Source of the DNA: Lachnoclostridium sp. UBA6475 | Lineage (GTDB): Bacteria; Bacillota; Clostridia; Lachnospirales; Lachnospiraceae | Direction: 5' to 3' | NCBI GenBank assembly: GCA_002435545.1 | Contig: DJNB01000186.1 | Span: forward strand, 8,771-22,649 | DNA length: 13,879 nt | In this document: positions 1 through 8,155 of the stretch, one piece after another | How positions within the stretch are numbered: position 1 is the first letter of the stretch | Layout of the letters: every line of letters begins with the position of its first letter | The notes under the pieces: generated by a model | What the model saw: the letters and a program-made list of their open reading frames with translations, nothing else | The model's database searches: none | Told to the model about the DNA's origin: nothing | Program-made: the position numbers and the translations under genes

Positions 1-913
1 TTCCGGATTCATCTTTATTTGCTGCTCCCATATAAGGAAGAACAGAAAGTTCAACGATCGGATAATCGCTGTTATATTCGATCTTTTCCATTGGCACTTT
101 TACAACGAGCTGGTCATCATCCAATGTATACTCAATGGTAATATCGAAGATAGGCTTTCCGGCATTACGGGAAACATTATATCCCTCACTGTCTTTGTTA
201 CGCTGCTCTTCTGTATAACCAACTTTTGTAAACATTTCTTCCAGCTGTTTTGCCTTGGAATCTGTAATCTTCTCTGACAAGTAGTAAACCGGTTCATCTT
301 TCAGATCAGGGAATTTTTCCAATGCCTGCTGAAGCTCTGTATCGTCACCGGCTTCTTTCAGCTCGTCATAGTCATAATGAACATAGTTACGAGTTGCACG
401 GCTCTGATCGGATTTTGGCATCTGATCCAAAAGTTTTTTCATTGCTGATTCTTTGATAACCAATGGACATGCATACAGTTTCTCGATATCACCAATGGTA
501 TAATGAACTGCTACTGTGTCATCACTTACTTTTTCAATCTTATAGTTGCCATCTGCAACAGACTGATTGTAGTTGTTGATATCCTTCTGAGTATCCGTTT
601 TGTTGGAATACTTTACAAGAAGGGTTGCATTCAACATATCTTTTAACTGTCCTTTGGCATTTGCGTAACTTTCGATATCTTCCGTCGAAGGATTGGAACG
701 ATATTCTTTTCCGTTTTTCTTATCCTTCAACGTAAATGTTGTATCGTCTTTATTTACCGTAAGTTCCAAAGAACTATTGCTAATGGTAACTTCCTGACTG
801 TCTTCATTGGTATAAGCGGTTAATTCCTTATAACCCGAAGATGAATTACCACATCCTACTAATGCGAAGGAAGCCAGCGCAGCAACTAAAAGCAAACCAA
901 ATTTCTTTTTCAT
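1..913 (-). CDS. Lipoprotein, N-terminal part of a DUF5696-like protein (partial, runs off left edge)
   Basis: The open frame runs leftward from an ATG at 913 to the window edge without a stop, giving the first 304 residues. The N-terminus is a lipoprotein signal: MKKK, a hydrophobic stretch, then the lipobox ALVGC with the lipidated Cys at residue 21, so the protein should sit on the outer face of the membrane. The mature part starts with a Ser/Gly spacer and continues with mixed beta-type sequence (for example TVNKDDTTFTLKDKKNGKEY). From memory of similar operons in Lachnospiraceae and Paenibacillus, this order (binding protein, two permeases, NHL protein, YIP1 protein, large lipoprotein) ends in a DUF5696 protein; that name is inference and the function is unknown. 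It is the last visible gene of the ABC operon, 15-24 nt after the YIP1 gene. An in-frame ATG at 922 is an alternative start; the AAGGAGG at 926-932 lies 3 nt from that ATG and 12 nt from the one chosen, so neither spacing is ideal. Confidence 0.72.
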   Translation of the reverse strand, partial: MKKKFGLLLVAALASFALVGCGNSSSGYKELTAYTNEDSQEVTISNSSLELTVNKDDTTFTLKDKKNGKEYRSNPSTEDIESYANAKGQLKDMLNATLLVKYSNKTDTQKDINNYNQSVADGNYKIEKVSDDTVAVHYTIGDIEKLYACPLVIKESAMKKLLDQMPKSDQSRATRNYVHYDYDELKEAGDDTELQQALEKFPDLKDEPVYYLSEKITDSKAKQLEEMFTKVGYTEEQRNKDSEGYNVSRNAGKPIFDITIEYTLDDDQLVVKVPMEKIEYNSDYPIVELSVLPYMGAANKDESG

Positions 914-937
914 TCTTAACATTGCCCTCCTTCCAAA

Positions 938-1603
938 TTAATAGAATCTGTAAATGATTTCTTTATAAATCGAATAGAAATATGAGAAACCATCACTTAT
1001 CAAACTAAAGAAGAGAACCAGCAGGAATACGATAACCAACATACCGACTCCTGTGAAAACGAGTGACGCAAATGCTTTTCCTAAAAGGAAATCGTGGATC
1101 ATCATGACAGATGCCATGATCAGGAGTCCACACCATACCATGGAGAAGTATCCAAAATAGGTATAAAATGCACCCTCTTCTTCTGTTACTACGTTACTTA
1201 ATAAGATCAAAGGCAGCTGAATCAATACATATGGTGTCATCGCATACGCTGTACCCATATAAATATCTTTCAATGTACCTTTTCCTTCAAACAAAGTTGT
1301 CAGACACCAGTTTGCTACACAATAAACTACAAATGGAAGCAAAAATGTCATAATCTCTAAAAGAAGGTTTACTTCATTCCAGTTGACTGGTTGGAAAATA
1401 AAACTGGTAAAACCAAGTTTTAAAAGATTTGTAAGCAGTACCAGGATTACAATCGTATTCGCAGCGCCTACAGATCCTCTCTTTTCATGAGTCAAATCCC
1501 AAAAGCCGTCAAAAGGACGAAGACAACAGTGCATTGCATAACGAAGTGATGCAAGATAAGCACTCCAGCTTTCTTTATTGAAAACACGTTGTTTTATACT
1601 CAT
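938..1603 (-). CDS. YIP1-family polytopic membrane protein
   Basis: A 221-residue integral membrane protein with five hydrophobic segments at roughly residues 51-70, 80-101, 118-139, 149-173 and 183-203. The segment GTAYAMTPYVL near residue 117 matches the conserved Tyr-x-hydrophobic-Thr-Pro-Tyr pattern of bacterial Yip1-domain proteins, and the N-terminal phrase RPFDGFWDLTHEKRGS is also typical of these. The biochemical role of bacterial Yip1 proteins is not established. Its ATG overlaps the stop of the upstream NHL-repeat gene by four bases (ATGA), and an AAAGGAGG lies inside the end of that gene, so the two are probably translationally coupled and made in a fixed ratio. Its place between a membrane-anchored NHL/TPR protein and a lipoprotein suggests a membrane component of an accessory complex for the importer; that is inference. 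Confidence 0.8.
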   Translation of the reverse strand: MSIKQRVFNKESWSAYLASLRYAMHCCLRPFDGFWDLTHEKRGSVGAANTIVILVLLTNLLKLGFTSFIFQPVNWNEVNLLLEIMTFLLPFVVYCVANWCLTTLFEGKGTLKDIYMGTAYAMTPYVLIQLPLILLSNVVTEEEGAFYTYFGYFSMVWCGLLIMASVMMIHDFLLGKAFASLVFTGVGMLVIVFLLVLFFSLISDGFSYFYSIYKEIIYRFY

Positions 1604-3093
1604 CCTTTCTCTACCTCCTTTCTAGCCTTCTTCACAAAGCCAACACCGAAGCAGACAACGATCAATACTACAAGTACGATCAGAATAACCTTAATGTTGT
1701 CTTCAAACCATTGTTTACGATACAATTTGTATGCTTTCGAATAGTTTGTTGCATCCAGTTTCAATTCAAAATAATCCATGGCTTCCTGATAACTTTCCTG
1801 GCGGAGGAGAGAACGACCAATACCGATATACGCCTGATCGTAGTTACCATTCAGTTTCAATACTTTCTGCCATGTAGCAGCAGAAGCATCATAATCGCCA
1901 CGTTTGTACTCACTCAATCCCTGATTGATATATTTACCATATTCTGTCAAAGTGAACTGAGTAATCGTTCCCAGTGTAGAGTCCATAACAAGCAGTGTAT
2001 CACCCAGATCCTCAATTGCCATTGGATTGATAAAGTATCCTGCTTTGTATCCATGACCACCAAATGCATAAAGCATGTTACCCTGGAAGTCATATGCGAA
2101 GACACGGCCTCTGGTATTATCCAGTGCATAATAAACATCGTTGTCAAGGCAGGCGATATCTACAAATTTGGAAGCACCTTTCATCTCTCCGGACTCTGTC
2201 CAGCGAAGATCTCCATATGGCTCTTCATATCCGTTACGAACCAAAATATCGGTTCCTTTTGCATTCAGTTTACGGATTGGCTGTGAATTCTGAGGAGTTA
2301 CATCTTCACCGGTCTTACCGATCGTAGCATAGATAAATCCCTCGGAGTCAAGGCAGAGGTTACTGTACTCTGTTGGAACGAAAAGTTCCATCTGGCTTCT
2401 CTGCTCTTTACTGGCTACCATTTTCCATAAATACTGAAGAATATTATACGTTACTTTACTTGCTCCGACGTATCCGGTAAAAGATCCGTCATTGGCAAAT
2501 TCCATAAATCCTTTGTTTACGTTCTGTACCTGTGTAAAGATACGTTTTGAACTATCTACAACCAGCTTCTGTGGAAGGAAGTCCGTTGTCTGATCGAAAG
2601 TTTCATCATCCGGCTTTGTAATGATCTTAACGACATTATTATCTTTGTCCAGATGAACGATACGTTTATTTCCGGTATCGGCAATATACATATCTCCTTC
2701 ATCACTTACGAAGACATCCTGTGGTCCACTCAAAGTATCTTTCTTATCTCCATTGTTAAATTCCGTTACCATTCCTGTCTGAGTAATGGTGTCATTCACA
2801 TAGGACATTTTTACGATACGGTTGTTTCCTGTATCTGCTACGTAAAGGTTCGTACCATTTACATACATTCCCTGAGGCTCTTTGAAGTTACCGCACTCAT
2901 AATCCGAACCGGTAATGGTACGTGTTACAGAATACGCATCCGGTGACTCACGGTCATAACCCCAGCAGTCATAAATATATGTATAATGATTTCCATCCGA
3001 ACTTGTCGCAGCACTTGCTCCTGTCACACCGATAAGGAGAGACAAGATCAGTACAAGAGCAAACATAGATGTTAATTTCTTACATACTTTCAT
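1600..3093 (-). CDS. Secreted NHL-repeat / TPR protein with C-terminal membrane anchor
   Basis: A 497-residue protein with a cleavable signal peptide (residues 1-28, ending ASAA). A beta-propeller of NHL type follows: clear blades are LYVADTGNNRIVK near residues 83-95 and MYIADTGNKRIVH near 135-147, with degenerate blades to about residue 380. Residues about 384-460 form TPR-like helices (YKRGDYDASAATWQKVLKL and ESYQEAMDYFELKLD). A single hydrophobic helix at 467-487 followed by KKARKEVEKG anchors the C-terminus, with the propeller and TPR region outside and a short basic tail inside. NHL propellers and TPRs usually bind proteins or glycans; no catalytic signature is visible, although such proteins are often auto-annotated as gluconolactonase-like. 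The gene follows the MalG-type permease by 15 nt with an AGGAGG site and overlaps the YIP1 gene downstream. Confidence 0.82.
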   Translation of the reverse strand: MKVCKKLTSMFALVLILSLLIGVTGASAATSSDGNHYTYIYDCWGYDRESPDAYSVTRTITGSDYECGNFKEPQGMYVNGTNLYVADTGNNRIVKMSYVNDTITQTGMVTEFNNGDKKDTLSGPQDVFVSDEGDMYIADTGNKRIVHLDKDNNVVKIITKPDDETFDQTTDFLPQKLVVDSSKRIFTQVQNVNKGFMEFANDGSFTGYVGASKVTYNILQYLWKMVASKEQRSQMELFVPTEYSNLCLDSEGFIYATIGKTGEDVTPQNSQPIRKLNAKGTDILVRNGYEEPYGDLRWTESGEMKGASKFVDIACLDNDVYYALDNTRGRVFAYDFQGNMLYAFGGHGYKAGYFINPMAIEDLGDTLLVMDSTLGTITQFTLTEYGKYINQGLSEYKRGDYDASAATWQKVLKLNGNYDQAYIGIGRSLLRQESYQEAMDYFELKLDATNYSKAYKLYRKQWFEDNIKVILIVLVVLIVVCFGVGFVKKARKEVEKG

Positions 3094-3108
3094 TTTTATC
3101 CTCCTTTA

Positions 3109-3972
3109 TCAGTCTTTAATACCTGAACTAGCCATTGTTTCCAAAATGTTACTCTGTGCGGCTACAAATATAATGATCGGAACCATCATAACTACCATCG
3201 TTGCTGCGGAACCTACACCTGCACGGGCAACTCCGGCAGACATGATCTGCTGCAATGCATATGGAAGCATTTTGAACTCCTCAGAGTAGATGTAAATCTG
3301 ACCTTTCATATTCCAAAGGTTCTGTACTGAGAAGATCGTAACTGTCAGCCAAGCCGGTTTTACGTTTGGCATAACGATCTGAAGGAAAATCCTTCCTTCC
3401 TTCGCACCATCGATCTTTGCTGCTTCGATCAGCGCATCCGGAATCTGCTCCATAAACTGTTTCATCAGGAACAATCCCATAGGAAGTGCAAAAGCAGGTA
3501 CGATCAGTGCGGCATAAGTATCTACCCATCCAAGTTTTGACATGATCAAATAGGTTGGGATCTGAAGAACGTAAGCGTTGAACATGATCGCGGTTACACA
3601 AAGATTGAAGAATCCTTTGCTTCCCGGAAAATCATATTTTGCCAACACATATGCTGCCATAGATCCAAAGATCAAATGTCCTACCGTACCTACTAATGTA
3701 GTAAATACAGTATTGAAAATGTATCTTGTAAATGGTACATAGGAACTTGACATAACAACCAGCATATCCTGGAAGTTATTAAATGTCGGGTTCTTTACAA
3801 AGAAACTTGGTGGATAAAGGTAAATCTCATCCAGTGGTTTAAACGCACTACAAATGGTATACACAAGGGGCATAACAAAGAATATACCAAACAGAATCAA
3901 CATTATGTAGATTCCGATATCTCCACCAACGGATCGATTTGGTTTTCTCCTTTTGAGTTTGATTAATTTCAT
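3109..3972 (-). CDS. Carbohydrate ABC transporter permease, MalG type
   Basis: A 287-residue inner-membrane permease. The N-terminus is basic (KLIKLKRRKPNR), followed by six hydrophobic segments. The EAA loop that docks the ATPase is clear at residues 183-202: EAAKIDGAKEGRIFLQIVMP. The FFVMPLVYTICSAFKP start and the conserved C-terminal half match the MalG/AraQ family of sugar permeases (CUT1 class), which pair with a MalF-type partner, here the next gene upstream. The start is placed at ATG 3972 because a perfect AGGAGGT at 3982-3988 sits 9 nt upstream of it; a longer frame opening with TTG at 3993 would place that ribosome binding site inside the coding region. The stop of the upstream permease gene is at 3990-3992, so the intergenic gap is 17 nt. 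Confidence 0.92.
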   Translation of the reverse strand: MKLIKLKRRKPNRSVGGDIGIYIMLILFGIFFVMPLVYTICSAFKPLDEIYLYPPSFFVKNPTFNNFQDMLVVMSSSYVPFTRYIFNTVFTTLVGTVGHLIFGSMAAYVLAKYDFPGSKGFFNLCVTAIMFNAYVLQIPTYLIMSKLGWVDTYAALIVPAFALPMGLFLMKQFMEQIPDALIEAAKIDGAKEGRIFLQIVMPNVKPAWLTVTIFSVQNLWNMKGQIYIYSEEFKMLPYALQQIMSAGVARAGVGSAATMVVMMVPIIIFVAAQSNILETMASSGIKD

Positions 3973-3981
3973 CGTTGTTAT

Positions 3982-3988
3982 ACCTCCT
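3982..3988 (-). promoter_or_regulatory. Ribosome binding site deciding the MalG-type permease start
   Basis: AGGAGGT on the minus strand, 9 nt before the ATG at 3972 and directly after the stop codon of the preceding permease gene. It argues against a TTG start at 3993. Confidence 0.75.
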
Positions 3989-3989
3989 A

Positions 3990-4925
3990 TCAAGTTCCAA
4001 CTTTGCTAAGCAAGGCTTGAATCGCCTTGTTACACAAAATCATAACTACGAACAATACCGTTGCTATCGCAGATGCGTAACCCATCTCAAATCGCGTGGT
4101 ACCATAATCGACCAGGTGAGTTACGACGGTTCGCGCCGCATAATCGGTACTTGGGTATCCACAAAGTGCCATCGTAACGTCAGCCACACCAAATGACTGT
4201 GTGATTGCCATAACGGCACCGAACAAAAGCATTGGTTTCATATTAGGAAGGGTAATGTACCACAATTCCTGCCAGCGGTTTCTGACACCGTCCACATATC
4301 CTGCCTCAAACTGTGAAGCATCAATACCCTGCAGACCGGCTACAAAGGAAAGGAATCCGGTACCAAGACTCATCCAAAGTACTACAATAATAATTACATT
4401 CATCATGTACTTGGTATCCGTCAGCCATAGGATTGGCTCATTGATAATACCAAATTTCAATAAAAATCCGTTTACATATCCGTAAGCATCTCCACTGAAA
4501 AGGATAGACCAGATCAGATATGCCTGACCGGAAATGGTTGGTGCATAGAATACCATAACGGCAAATGCACGAACGAAACGAGGCAGCTCGTTGATAAACC
4601 AGGCAAACAAGAATGCCATGATATATCCGAGCGGACCGGTGATCGCTGCCAACAAGAATGTATTCTTAACTGCAATCAGGAACACATCGTCATTGAGGAG
4701 CAGATCGATATAGTTTTCAACGCCGATAAATTTCGCTGGTTCCAATACGTTGTAGTATGTAAAACTATAAAATACAGACATACATACAGGCAACACATAG
4801 AACACTGTAAACAGAATAAAATATGGCAATAAAAACAGATAACAGGTTTTTGACATCTTTGCCTTTTTCCAGGCAATCCCGATATTCCGTTTCTTAACTT
4901 GCATATACTTTCCAAGAAACTTCAT
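3990..4925 (-). CDS. Sugar ABC transporter permease, MalF/UgpA type
   Basis: A 311-residue membrane protein of the CUT1 permease class, partner of the MalG-type permease encoded next. The first membrane segment (CYLFLLPYFILFTVFYVLPV, about residues 28-47) is the classic start of short MalF/UgpA proteins, followed by the periplasm-facing FTYYNVLEPAKFIGVENY region. The EAA loop lies at residues 207-227 (EAGYVDGVRNRWQELWYI, then TLP). Together the two permeases should form the membrane channel for an oligosaccharide. The gene begins 20 nt after the stop of the solute-binding protein gene with a GGAGAG-type ribosome binding site about 6 nt before the ATG. No cognate ATPase gene is present in the visible operon. 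Confidence 0.93.
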   Translation of the reverse strand: MKFLGKYMQVKKRNIGIAWKKAKMSKTCYLFLLPYFILFTVFYVLPVCMSVFYSFTYYNVLEPAKFIGVENYIDLLLNDDVFLIAVKNTFLLAAITGPLGYIMAFLFAWFINELPRFVRAFAVMVFYAPTISGQAYLIWSILFSGDAYGYVNGFLLKFGIINEPILWLTDTKYMMNVIIIVVLWMSLGTGFLSFVAGLQGIDASQFEAGYVDGVRNRWQELWYITLPNMKPMLLFGAVMAITQSFGVADVTMALCGYPSTDYAARTVVTHLVDYGTTRFEMGYASAIATVLFVVMILCNKAIQALLSKVGT

Positions 4926-4945
4926 TCTATACTCTCCTCTCTCGA

Positions 4946-7900
4946 TTATTTCTTAGTGTCTTTTGTTGGCAGACCAAATTCTTCACGTTTATTCGTAAGC
5001 TCGTCGTTAATCTTAATGACATAATCAAGAAGTGTCTCTCTTGGGTCTTCATTTTCATTCATAACCTTACGAATCGCATTGGTGATATGTCTTGATGTAT
5101 AATATCCACCGGCAACTTCCGGAAGTCCAAACGCATATTTCCACTGTTCTTTCAGAGCGGCAGACTCATCGCTGCTCCAGGAAAGCGTCTCAAATGTGTT
5201 ACGGTTTGCTGTAGCATAACGAGCAGCAGCACCCATAACAGCTTCCAGTTCGCTTGCGTAATTGCTCTGTACTTCAGAACTTGCCCACCATTTAAGGAAC
5301 TGCCAAGCAATTTCTTTCTTGCCACGTTCTTCTGCACCACGAAGCATCATAGATGCAGTACCCCATGACTGAACAGAACGGTCAATGCTTCCATCTTCCT
5401 TCTGTATACCCGGGATCAGACCAAAGTTCCAAAGACCTTTAATCTCAGGTGCAAATACTGCCAACGTATTAAAGCTGCTATAATCCGCACATCCGATTGG
5501 CATCTCACCACTACGGAAACGGTTATTAAAGTCATACTGTTTATCCAATTTATAATTGGTAAAGAGTTTGGTATAGAATTCAAATGCTTCAATACCTACC
5601 TGTGTTGCAATCGTTGTCTCCATTGCGTCAGCATCGTACAAAGTACCACCACGCTGATACAACTGTGCGTAATAGTTTGCAAGGTCAGGGTTTGACGTAT
5701 TATTAATTTTACGTTCTACCGAAGGAATGGCAAAGGACATACTGTTCTTCTGCAAAACCGGAAGTGTCTTCAGCACATCATCCCATGTATTTACATCCTT
5801 TTCAGCATCAATTCCAAGTTCTTCCATAACATCTGTACGATAGAACAATACATTGTAGTTCTGTGTCTCAGGCAATCCGTAAAGACCGCCGTTAAATTTG
5901 TAAGACTCATAGGAACTTGGATAATATTCGGAAAGAACATCATCCACTTCGCTGCCAAACTGTGACAGATCAACAACCGCACTACGAAGTGCATAGTTGA
6001 CAGGTTCTGACTGTGAGATACAAAGCGCAACGTCAGGTCCGAATCCGGAGATAACGGCCGGAAGCATCGCATTTACGGCACCGTTTGCGGATGTCGCTGT
6101 ATTCGCGGATGCTGCTGCATCGATCAGTTTGACATTCACTTTAATTCCGGTCTCCGGTGTGAACATCTGGTCTACCATGTTTTTCAAGATAGTACTCTGG
6201 TCACGTCCGGCTGTGATCCACACATCCAATACGTCCGGATCATCGGAATCGTATACATTACCAAGAGCAGAAGAATCACTGCGGAAGGAGTTGATAAACA
6301 ATTTACACTCATGTGCCATTTTATCAAAACGAGTTTCGTTTACTTCCGGAATATTTTCTTTTGCATCTGCAAGTACGATGTAATCAATATCCATCGCTGC
6401 TGCACTCAGGTTGTTAATCGAAGTTCCGAGGGAACTGATATTTTCTTTGAAGTTTGAAAGAGTTCCCGGAATTTTATCCGGACGTTTTACAAACTTCTCC
6501 ATCTGAGCGGCAAGAGTCTGTGCTACAGAAATCTCTCCACCTTTCTCACCGGTGTATGCAACGACTTCATCTACCAGTTTGTACAGACGCTTGGATTCAA
6601 AATCCATAGCCTCAATAACTTCCGGATATACTTTTTCAATCTGATAATCACGATATTCATCCGGCTCTGTACCTGTTAATACAAGAATCTGACGATACAT
6701 CTGGTTCATATTAAATACACTGTTCGATAACTCTGACAGGTATTCACCAAGATCACCCAATGTATTTTTCAGGCGAATGGTATGTTTTCCTTTTGTCAAA
6801 TGGAATTTGTAAGCATTTCCATCGGCATCCTGTAAGCAGACCATCTGCCATACATTGCTGTAGGTAAACTGGATTTCTTTTACTTCTTCAAATGGAACTT
6901 CTCCATCAATGTACAAAGAACGGTTTGCGATATATCCACGGGTGTATCCCTGGCGTCCCTTGATTCCGATAACATAGTCACCTTCTTCAGGAACTTCCAT
7001 ATCCCATTCGATCCAATCGTTTGGAACTTTCCACTGCGTACCACCGGTCATATCAAGAACCTGACGATTGGTAATACCCTGCTCGGTCTTACCGTCTTTG
7101 TCCTCGTACTCGGTGTCACTTGAAGTTCTGTCATATGTAGCATAGAGGGAAGGAGAAGAACGGCGTACTGCCTTTTCACCCTGAATCTTTTGAACGTATC
7201 CCTGCTCCGTGTTGTTCGTCGCATTCGCGTTCTTTTTGCTATACTCTTCATATGTAGGAGTTGTCTCCTTGTTTTGCACTGCCAATTTACGGATTACAAA
7301 TTTTTCATTGACACCCGTCAATCGGATTGTGTTCTCGCCGGCATTCAGATAGAAACGAAGCGGCTCCATCTCATAACCGGTAGAATCTTCAAAATAAGTG
7401 GAAATCCAACCACGGTTTTCATCCTGTACCTGTTTGGCACGGATTTCATTTCCCTGGTTATCCTGCGTTACATCACCCGCATCTGTGTAGACACGTCCGA
7501 ATGCAATCGCATCTGCTCCACTAAATGGAACGGCACCGTTAATCTGAAGTTCAGTTTCGATGTCAATTCCTCGGTCATCCTCATCTGTCGTAGGATAATA
7601 ATCAGCTAGCAAATTGTAGTATCCGGCGGTCTTTACATTTACTTTAAATTCTGCATAACCCTTTTCCGGAATCTGCAATGCCGTTGATTTGTCGTTGGAA
7701 GGACCCACATCTGTACGAACGGAAGTTCCCTGGCTGTCTGTAGGTTTCAACACATCCAGCTCATAGGTATTTCCCTCGCCCTCCGGTCTCGTATCTTCAT
7801 GCTGTGTTACATATTTTGCATATGTATCTTCACGACCATACGAGTCATTGGTTGCGGTCAGATCCACGTCCTTATACTTGTCGGAGTTGTCGCTTGTCGA

Positions 7901-7996
7901 AGTTCCTTTGATCTTGAAAAATACTACTATTGCTGCCAATACTAATACTACGACCAGAAACTTAACCAAGCCTTTTTTCTTCATCAACTTTGACAT
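4946..7996 (-). CDS. Very large extracellular solute-binding protein with tandem carbohydrate-binding-like modules
   Basis: First gene of the ABC operon, 1016 residues, more than twice the usual 400-450 of CUT1 binding proteins. Residues 11-29 form an uncleaved-looking hydrophobic helix after MSKLMKKKG; there is no lipobox cysteine, so it is probably held by this N-terminal anchor. Two beta-rich modules follow, about 61-246 and 266-446. Each carries the same motif (INGAVPF at 152-158, IDGEVPF at 363-369) and a late NTIRL or HTIRL strand, as in CBM6/CBM35-like jelly rolls, so they look like diverged duplicates. Residues 446-581 are mostly helical. From about 586 comes a type 1 binding-protein domain (DVWITAGRDQSTILKNMVDQ, later GLYGLPETQNYNVLFYRTDV). 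Start chosen at 7996: GGAG at 8009-8012 lies 12 nt upstream, a long spacing, whereas the in-frame ATG at 8038 has no visible binding site. The substrate is inferred as a plant oligosaccharide from the divergent GH43 gene. Confidence 0.9.
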   Translation of the reverse strand: MSKLMKKKGLVKFLVVVLVLAAIVVFFKIKGTSTSDNSDKYKDVDLTATNDSYGREDTYAKYVTQHEDTRPEGEGNTYELDVLKPTDSQGTSVRTDVGPSNDKSTALQIPEKGYAEFKVNVKTAGYYNLLADYYPTTDEDDRGIDIETELQINGAVPFSGADAIAFGRVYTDAGDVTQDNQGNEIRAKQVQDENRGWISTYFEDSTGYEMEPLRFYLNAGENTIRLTGVNEKFVIRKLAVQNKETTPTYEEYSKKNANATNNTEQGYVQKIQGEKAVRRSSPSLYATYDRTSSDTEYEDKDGKTEQGITNRQVLDMTGGTQWKVPNDWIEWDMEVPEEGDYVIGIKGRQGYTRGYIANRSLYIDGEVPFEEVKEIQFTYSNVWQMVCLQDADGNAYKFHLTKGKHTIRLKNTLGDLGEYLSELSNSVFNMNQMYRQILVLTGTEPDEYRDYQIEKVYPEVIEAMDFESKRLYKLVDEVVAYTGEKGGEISVAQTLAAQMEKFVKRPDKIPGTLSNFKENISSLGTSINNLSAAAMDIDYIVLADAKENIPEVNETRFDKMAHECKLFINSFRSDSSALGNVYDSDDPDVLDVWITAGRDQSTILKNMVDQMFTPETGIKVNVKLIDAAASANTATSANGAVNAMLPAVISGFGPDVALCISQSEPVNYALRSAVVDLSQFGSEVDDVLSEYYPSSYESYKFNGGLYGLPETQNYNVLFYRTDVMEELGIDAEKDVNTWDDVLKTLPVLQKNSMSFAIPSVERKINNTSNPDLANYYAQLYQRGGTLYDADAMETTIATQVGIEAFEFYTKLFTNYKLDKQYDFNNRFRSGEMPIGCADYSSFNTLAVFAPEIKGLWNFGLIPGIQKEDGSIDRSVQSWGTASMMLRGAEERGKKEIAWQFLKWWASSEVQSNYASELEAVMGAAARYATANRNTFETLSWSSDESAALKEQWKYAFGLPEVAGGYYTSRHITNAIRKVMNENEDPRETLLDYVIKINDELTNKREEFGLPTKDTKK

Positions 7997-8007
7997 GGCT
8001 GTTGCAA

Positions 8008-8015
8008 TCTCCTTT
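8008..8015 (-). promoter_or_regulatory. Ribosome binding site deciding the solute-binding protein start
   Basis: AAAGGAGA on the minus strand, 11-12 nt before the ATG at 7996. The spacing is longer than ideal, but the alternative in-frame ATG at 8038 has no purine-rich site in front of it, and only the shorter start puts a basic cluster directly before the membrane helix. Confidence 0.6.
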
Positions 8016-8088
8016 CGCCCTTTCTCTTTTTTCTGCATTTCGCAATGATTTGTACAGGCATAATACGTGAAATATCAGCTTATTGCAC

Positions 8089-8119
8089 AAAAAAAACTGC
8101 GGCCGCGAAACGCATTTTG
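8089..8119 (-). terminator. Terminator-like leader hairpin upstream of the ABC operon (possible attenuator)
   Basis: On the minus strand a TGCG (8111-8114) pairs with CGCA (8098-8101) around a 9-base GC-rich loop. The stem extends by AAAA pairing with TTTT across one bulged base, and a run of eight Ts (8089-8096) follows. It lies about 30-60 nt downstream of the predicted transcription start and about 90 nt before the start codon. It resembles a weak intrinsic terminator within a leader. The GC stem is short, so this is tentative. Confidence 0.3.
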
Positions 8120-8155
8120 GAATTCTTTGTATATTTTGCATACAGTTTGTATTTA

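Noticed and set aside
1711..2286. 191-residue open frame antisense to the NHL-repeat gene
   Set aside because: Cys/Ile/Phe-rich low-information protein typical of an antisense shadow; the sense gene has strong family features.
3973..3993. Longer N-terminus of the MalG-type permease starting at TTG 3993
   Set aside because: It would translate the perfect AGGAGGT as coding sequence; the ATG at 3972 has ideal spacing.
7997..8038. 14-residue N-terminal extension of the solute-binding protein
   Set aside because: No ribosome binding site precedes the ATG at 8038, and the extension is a Lys/Glu-rich stretch that reads as a purine-rich leader.
8097..8115. Catabolite-repression (cre) site at the CGAAACGCATTTT stretch
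   Set aside because: It lacks the spacing of the TGNAANCGNWNNCA consensus around the central CG.
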